Part shown: piece by piece, positions 60,281 through 64,000 of the stretch | Layout: every line of letters starts with the position of its first letter | Position numbering within the stretch: position 1 is the stretch's first letter | Origin: Myxococcota bacterium | Lineage (GTDB): Bacteria; Myxococcota_A; UBA9160; UBA4427 | DNA: 64,000 nucleotides | Direction of reading: 5' to 3' | NCBI GenBank assembly: GCA_029243605.1 | Contig: JAQWRT010000026.1 | Span: forward strand, 120,980-184,979 | Notes under the pieces: generated by a model | What the model was told of the DNA's origin: nothing | The model's database searches: none | Seen by the model: the letters and a program-made list of their open reading frames with translations, nothing else | Translations under genes and position numbers: made by a program

Positions 60281-60840
60281 GGTTAATTCCTCAAAAGACA
60301 AGTCAGGCAATTCTGTTCTGAGGGGGCCGACCATGCAACGCCTCTAACCCGTGACGGACTCCCTTGTGACTGAGTCTAGCGTTCGGGTAGGAGCGGGGCA
60401 CGACGATCGAAATGTCGGGAAGGGCAATCCAGGAGTCATCCTGAATGAGCCAGCCGTTGGGCTAGCTACCTTATTCGTTTAGCGGGCAACCGAAGCAATA
60501 TCTCGACTCTATCGCCTCGTTGTTGGGTGGAGATGCGGGCCTCGCCGCAACCGAACTGATCGTGGCGCGAACTGTAGAGCCAGACCGAGAGGCTTTCAGG
60601 CTGGGGCGGACCGTCTGCCGCCCAAAGCGATCCAACGTTTCAGAATGCCGTCATCGCTCTGCCTTCTCAAGAAATAGAGCCTTCGGCGAGCCCGGCCCGG
60701 AGCGGGCTTCGCTCTCGCTCAACCCCACTTAGATATATACCCCGTGAGGGGCGAAGTTCTGTGAGCGGAGTGCCGGGAAGAGGTTGTCTGAGGTACATAT
60801 TGCGTCAGGTTGAGCATCCCTATTTGATGGAGAGTGAACA
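60281..60840. other. Intergenic region with a possible kinase remnant
   Basis: About 560 bases. It includes the weak histidine-kinase-like remnant at 60466-60730. The rest shows no gene or strong repeat. The AKR promoter is expected near 60740-60830. Confidence 0.4.
60466..60730 (-). pseudogene. Possible decayed histidine-kinase ATPase-domain remnant
   Basis: Read on the minus strand in two frames: ESEARSGPGSPKALFLEKAER, like a degenerate D-x-G-x-G-I box, then in another frame SVWLYSSRHDQFGCGEARISTQQRGDRVEILLRLPA. The latter resembles the C-terminal G-rich end of a HATPase domain (...HGGEARI...GTRVEILLP). The order is right for a kinase, but the match is weak and short. It may also be chance. 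Confidence 0.3.
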
Positions 60841-61812
60841 GTGAACAGACAGAGTTTTGCCGGATTGTTTGATATCAGTCGTTTGACGCTGGGTGGTGGA
60901 GGTATTGGCCAGGTTTGGGGTGAGACGTCGCAGGAAGAAGCTGTCGCGACTGTTCGTTCTGCCTACGAGAACGGTATAAATTGTTTCGATATGGCGCCCC
61001 TGTATGGCCGTGGGGAAGCCGAGACAGTTATGGGCTTGGCGTTCCCCAATGGGTATCCAGATGAAGTTCACCTGACGACAAAATGCATGCTGGGCGCCAT
61101 CGAGGGTCCACTCATGGAGCAGGCTCTATTCGATTCGTTAGACATGAGCCTTAAGCGGATGAAACGCGATTCGGTAGACGTCTATCTTTTGCACGGATAT
61201 GTCATACCGGATAACTGGACGTCACCTCTCAGGGGAGATGCGTTGGCCAGAATAGCGGTTGAGTGGACCACCTACTGCAACCACGTGATTCCAGCGTTTG
61301 AGAGCCTCAAGAGTAGCGGCCGAATTAGTGCCTGGGGAATTACTGCGGCCAGTACCCAAGTGACAAATCTGGAAGCGATTGAATCAGTCAAACCTCCGGA
61401 CGTGGTGCAATGCATTACCAACCTTCTGGACTCGCCCGGCAGCATGGCGGTTTCAGATGAGTCGCCTGATCCGCGTGGTGTCATTTCTGCTGCGAGAAAA
61501 AAAGGCGTAGGTGTGATGGGGATACGTGCCGTGGCGGCAGGATCTCTGACAGACAGAATCGACCGAGCAGTAAAAGAGAACTCTGCAGAATCGTTCGATT
61601 TTGATCGCGCTGGGCGGTTTCGGCAGTTAGCAGCGGATCTGAATACAACACCAGCAAAGCTAGCGCACCAGTACGCCCTCACGATGGATGGGGTTGATAC
61701 GGTGGTCCTTGGAGTGAAGAATCGCGAAGAGTTGCTCGAATGTATTGAAGCTGAAGCACTAGCCAATCTATCCGCTGAAGTCGTCGAACTAATCGATGAG
61801 ACTGTGGCATAA
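60841..61812 (+). CDS. Aldo/keto reductase, 323 aa
   Basis: TIM-barrel NADPH oxidoreductase with the catalytic tetrad D50 (NCFDMAPLYGRGEAE), Y55, K81 (TTKCMLG) and H118 (VYLLHGY). Near the C-terminus, DTVVLGVKNREELLECIEAE is the nucleotide-binding S/V-N..E region. GTG start with GGAG upstream. Members reduce aldehydes or ketones to alcohols; subfamily resembles the AKR of sugar or lactaldehyde type, but substrate is open. One frame overlaps the start of the intergenic region but is not a gene. Confidence 0.87.
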   Translation: MNRQSFAGLFDISRLTLGGGGIGQVWGETSQEEAVATVRSAYENGINCFDMAPLYGRGEAETVMGLAFPNGYPDEVHLTTKCMLGAIEGPLMEQALFDSLDMSLKRMKRDSVDVYLLHGYVIPDNWTSPLRGDALARIAVEWTTYCNHVIPAFESLKSSGRISAWGITAASTQVTNLEAIESVKPPDVVQCITNLLDSPGSMAVSDESPDPRGVISAARKKGVGVMGIRAVAAGSLTDRIDRAVKENSAESFDFDRAGRFRQLAADLNTTPAKLAHQYALTMDGVDTVVLGVKNREELLECIEAEALANLSAEVVELIDETVA

Positions 61813-62171
61813 CGTTGACAAGTTCAGTCCAAGCTCTGTAGTGCACAGAATGACTAGGCTGGCATTTGGCACAACGTTTGTCCGAAAACACCTGCAGCAG
61901 TGGCCCCAGAGTATGTCAGCGTCTGCCTGCAAGGAGTTGCAGATTTCGTCTGCTGCCGACGACGCAAAATAGAGTTTTCTCTCGATGGCGGGCGAGGGAT
62001 CTCTTTCCATGTTCAGCCTAGAGGCCGGGCATCCCTTGTGAAATTCCGATCCTTCATCGTCCAAGATCATGGAGGTGAGCACATTATCCTCAGGGCAAGA
62101 GTGATCTAAGCTCGGTTCAACTAAGACATCTCGTCTGAAATTGGGCCTTATAGGGCGGATTGGCTAGCCCG
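61813..62171. other. Intergenic region between convergent genes
   Basis: About 360 bases between the AKR and phosphodiesterase stop codons. A minus-strand frame of ~97 codons covers most of it and runs into the AKR gene, but shows no family pattern or ribosome site. No clear terminator. Confidence 0.35.
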
Positions 62172-63080
62172 CTATTCCCCTTCCCGTACCTTCCGTTCGA
62201 CGATTGCACGCAACTCATCGAAGGTCAGTTCGCCGTCGAATAAGGCCCTCAAGGCGCGGCCGAATGGGCGGCGAGGCCAGCGATCATCATCGACGAGATG
62301 CAATTGACTTTGCACGGTGCCGTCGGGACCAAAAATGTAGGAGCGGTAGCCTGGGGGAAGCCAAGTGTTCTTCGCGAGGTCGAAGTTGTTCTTCAATGCG
62401 GGCCCGACATGAACGGTGCGCCCCATGAACTCGTACGTCTCGGGAGCGTGGGTGTGACCCGCTCCGAGCCCACGAACAGTCGGTAGGTCGCCTAATAGGT
62501 CGGCCCACTCGGCGTTATAGACCTCAGCGTTCAACATGCCCACCGGACACCCTGGTGGATGATGCACCCAAATGAATACGTGTTCGGCCCCGACCTGAGA
62601 CACCATGTCGCGTATCGTAGCGGCCTCCGCTGTGCCCAGACTCCCATCGCTATGGAGCCGATCGGCGTACTCGGGAGGGTCGACGGTGCGCCCTGATGGG
62701 TCTATGACGAGGTTGCCTGCGCTGGAGTCCACGAACAAGAAGGCCCAATTGCCTACTTCGATCATCCGTGACATGGAGACGGACGGCCTTGCCATCGACG
62801 CGGTAAACACTGCGTCCTGATCATGATTTCCGGGAATGACATTTACCGAGACAGAGAATCGAGAAAACGCTTCAGCGGCTTTTCGGTATTGAGGCCGACG
62901 ACCGTGGTCGGCAACGTCGCCGGTTACGACAACCAGGTCGAGGTCGTCGTGCTCGCCGATATGGCGGAATACGGCGTCGAATGCCTCGTCTGTGTTGTAA
63001 GCGGTTGCGCCCTCGGGCTCCGCTCCGTCCTCAAGGAAATGTGTGTCGGACAATTGCAAGATGCGAATCGTGTCGTTCAT
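62172..63080 (-). CDS. Metallophosphoesterase, cAMP phosphodiesterase CpdA-like, 302 aa
   Basis: Two-metal motifs in order: LQLSDTHF (D12, H14), VTGDVADHG, NVIPGNHDQDA, WVHHPPG and GLGAGHTHAP. This is the class III cyclic nucleotide phosphodiesterase set, as in CpdA, which hydrolyses cAMP or other phosphodiesters. GGGAG lies five bases upstream of the ATG at 63080. The frame is open to 63290 but those residues are unlike the family. Single gene. Confidence 0.85.
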   Translation of the reverse strand: MNDTIRILQLSDTHFLEDGAEPEGATAYNTDEAFDAVFRHIGEHDDLDLVVVTGDVADHGRRPQYRKAAEAFSRFSVSVNVIPGNHDQDAVFTASMARPSVSMSRMIEVGNWAFLFVDSSAGNLVIDPSGRTVDPPEYADRLHSDGSLGTAEAATIRDMVSQVGAEHVFIWVHHPPGCPVGMLNAEVYNAEWADLLGDLPTVRGLGAGHTHAPETYEFMGRTVHVGPALKNNFDLAKNTWLPPGYRSYIFGPDGTVQSQLHLVDDDRWPRRPFGRALRALFDGELTFDELRAIVERKVREGE

Positions 63081-63575
63081 GAAAACTCCCGGACCCTGAA
63101 AAAAGTGTGGCACATCCTGTCGGGCCAACGAGCGGGCGAATGTACGCGGGTTGATCCTACCCTGGTTTGAGCACAGCATGAAATCGAGTTGGAACTTTTC
63201 ATGCGATTGAATGGTTGCGATGCAAGCGCAATGAATCTGAACGCTAAGACCTTCGCCTGAGGATAGGACATTCAAGTGCCCCTCCAGCACAGCGCCCGGT
63301 TAAGGGCGATCGGCAAATCCCTAGGCGGAGACCGTAGCGGGCAACGAGCACGACCCGGGCAATGCGGCTGCCTTGGAGGGCAGTGAGACCTTCGATGGGC
63401 TCACGAAAACCCTCGGCATAGATGTCGATGTCGTGGCAGATCTCGTGATGGAAGGTGCTTTTGCCCGGCACATCGTGCTGAAGAAAAGTGTGAATGACCT
63501 CTCCCCCCTCTTAGCAAGATCATCCATGTGCCCAAAATGGTCCGACGACATAGACTGGGTGCAGCCATGCGTTCG
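63081..63575. other. Intergenic region, a protein-like frame without start
   Basis: Nearly 500 bases. A minus-strand frame (63244-63471) reads GKSTFHHEICHDIDIYAEGFREPIEGLTALQGSRIARVVLVARYGLRLG, protein-like but without ribosome site or known match. It might be a gene fragment. Otherwise nothing seen. Confidence 0.35.
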
Positions 63576-64000
63576 TCAGACAAGGCCCCACTGCTGAAGG
63601 CCGTCTTCGCCCTTTGCGAAGTGGGTGTTGAAGGAAATGCAGACCCGCTCCTCGTCCGATTGATTGGGATCCGTGTAGTGCTCAATCCAGGAAGGGAAGA
63701 GAACCAAGAGACCCGGGCGAGGCTGGATGTTGATAGCGCCGCGTTCGGTCACTGCGTTGGTCGGCCAGTAGAGCGCGCCTGCACCGGGCCTCGGATCCAT
63801 AAAGAAGAGATCCCCGGAGTTTTCTGCACTTTTGACATAGTAGACGCCGCTGAAAACGCTCCACGGGTGCATGTGCACCCGAACGAAATCGCCCGGAGAC
63901 TCGATGTTGGACCAGGCTCCTGTGACCGTGGGCGCAATTGCTTCCGGAATTTCGTCGGCCCCCGCACACTCGCGGATTACCTCGCCGATGGCGTCGAAGA
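63576..64000 (-). CDS. Putative Fe(II)/2OG oxygenase (PF13759-type), partial
   Basis: The gene enters the window from the right edge; its start is outside. Visible: TGAWSNIESPGDFVRVHMHPWSVFSGVYYVKSAENSGDLFFMDPRP, then RPGLLVLFPSWIEHYTDPNQSDEERVCISFNTHFAKG. This matches the small 2OG-Fe(II) oxygenase family often found near phage or structural genes. The H-x-H and the later H...R serve iron and 2-oxoglutarate. About 141 residues are present, roughly the C-terminal two thirds. Role unknown. Confidence 0.78.
   Translation of the reverse strand, partial: FDAIGEVIRECAGADEIPEAIAPTVTGAWSNIESPGDFVRVHMHPWSVFSGVYYVKSAENSGDLFFMDPRPGAGALYWPTNAVTERGAINIQPRPGLLVLFPSWIEHYTDPNQSDEERVCISFNTHFAKGEDGLQQWGLV

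Noticed and set aside
1..64000. CRISPR arrays, tRNA/rRNA genes, prophage, plasmid or conjugation functions
   Set aside because: No regularly spaced direct repeats, no tRNA-like cloverleaf or rRNA stretch, and no integrase, capsid, relaxase or replication gene were seen.

Overview
The window reads as a stretch of chromosome from an uncultured, aerobic, Gram-negative heterotroph. Outer-membrane beta-barrels, lipoproteins with N-terminal lipoboxes, PEP-CTERM sorting tails, a TesB-type thioesterase and a Dsb pair all fit a diderm. The dense mix of Baeyer-Villiger and flavin monooxygenases, P450s, phytanoyl-CoA dioxygenases, GSTs and a Coq4-like protein resembles environmental deltaproteobacterial / Myxococcota-like genomes. 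That placement is inference: there is no rRNA or other marker gene here. Base composition is moderately high G+C by eye. No rRNA, tRNA, CRISPR array, plasmid or phage module was seen.

Layout. 1-10.8 kb: end of an MFS gene, a membrane-anchored tandem dimeric-barrel protein, a choline-kinase-like phosphotransferase facing a DAO-type oxidoreductase/esterase operon, a class C beta-lactamase-like esterase, a DUF385-like protein, an amidohydrolase, and a CopA-like multicopper oxidase carrying an extra C-terminal beta-barrel segment. 11-16 kb: cell-envelope proteins (PEP-CTERM protein, BON lipoprotein, a lipoprotein with exact 13-residue repeats, TerB, a broken secreted OB-fold protein, an outer-membrane barrel). 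16.5-27.5 kb: phytanoyl-CoA dioxygenase, pdxH, membrane-fused spermidine synthase, a decayed UMF1-type MFS gene fused to a decayed FAD monooxygenase, a large LPMO-CBM2-GH18-CBM2 chitinase, an MFS exporter and a PNPOx-like protein. 28-38.7 kb: a broken L-type lectin PEP-CTERM gene, a Baeyer-Villiger monooxygenase, a gene-poor AT-rich/poly-C stretch, FKBP, a ferritin-like protein, the dsbB-dsbA pair, an HsaA-like flavoprotein, a carboxymuconolactone decarboxylase-like protein, a histidine phosphatase and a GST. 39-45.2 kb: TetR-P450-TesB cluster, DoxX, a second phytanoyl-CoA dioxygenase and a P450 remnant. 45.2-52.2 kb: SnoaL/ABM pair, TerB-Coq4 fusion, a second Baeyer-Villiger monooxygenase, a second tandem dimeric-barrel protein, a haloalkane dehalogenase remnant and an amidase. 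52.6-64 kb: a lipoprotein sulfatase with a dockerin-like tail, a 7TM-PAS-HisKA-HATPase-REC hybrid kinase, an NmrA-like protein, a long GST, an aldo/keto reductase, a CpdA-like phosphodiesterase and an Fe(II)/2OG oxygenase running off the end.

How the genes fit together. Most are single-gene units in alternating orientation with few true operons (esterase-DAO; dsbB-dsbA; SnoaL-ABM; TetR-P450-TesB as a likely co-regulated cluster). The functional theme is oxidative attack on hydrophobic or aromatic compounds (P450, Baeyer-Villiger, HsaA-like, PhyH, amidohydrolase, GST, thioesterase) plus polysaccharide and sulfate-ester breakdown (LPMO-chitinase, sulfatase). Several catabolic genes are visibly decayed: FAD monooxygenase, UMF1 transporter, P450, haloalkane dehalogenase and possibly a histidine kinase. 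The catabolic repertoire therefore appears to be in flux. No single wholly new system stands out. The most unusual items are the domain fusions (TerB-Coq4, multicopper oxidase-barrel, LPMO-chitinase), a three-member family of membrane-anchored dimeric-barrel proteins, the 13-residue-repeat lipoprotein, and the pseudogene cluster.
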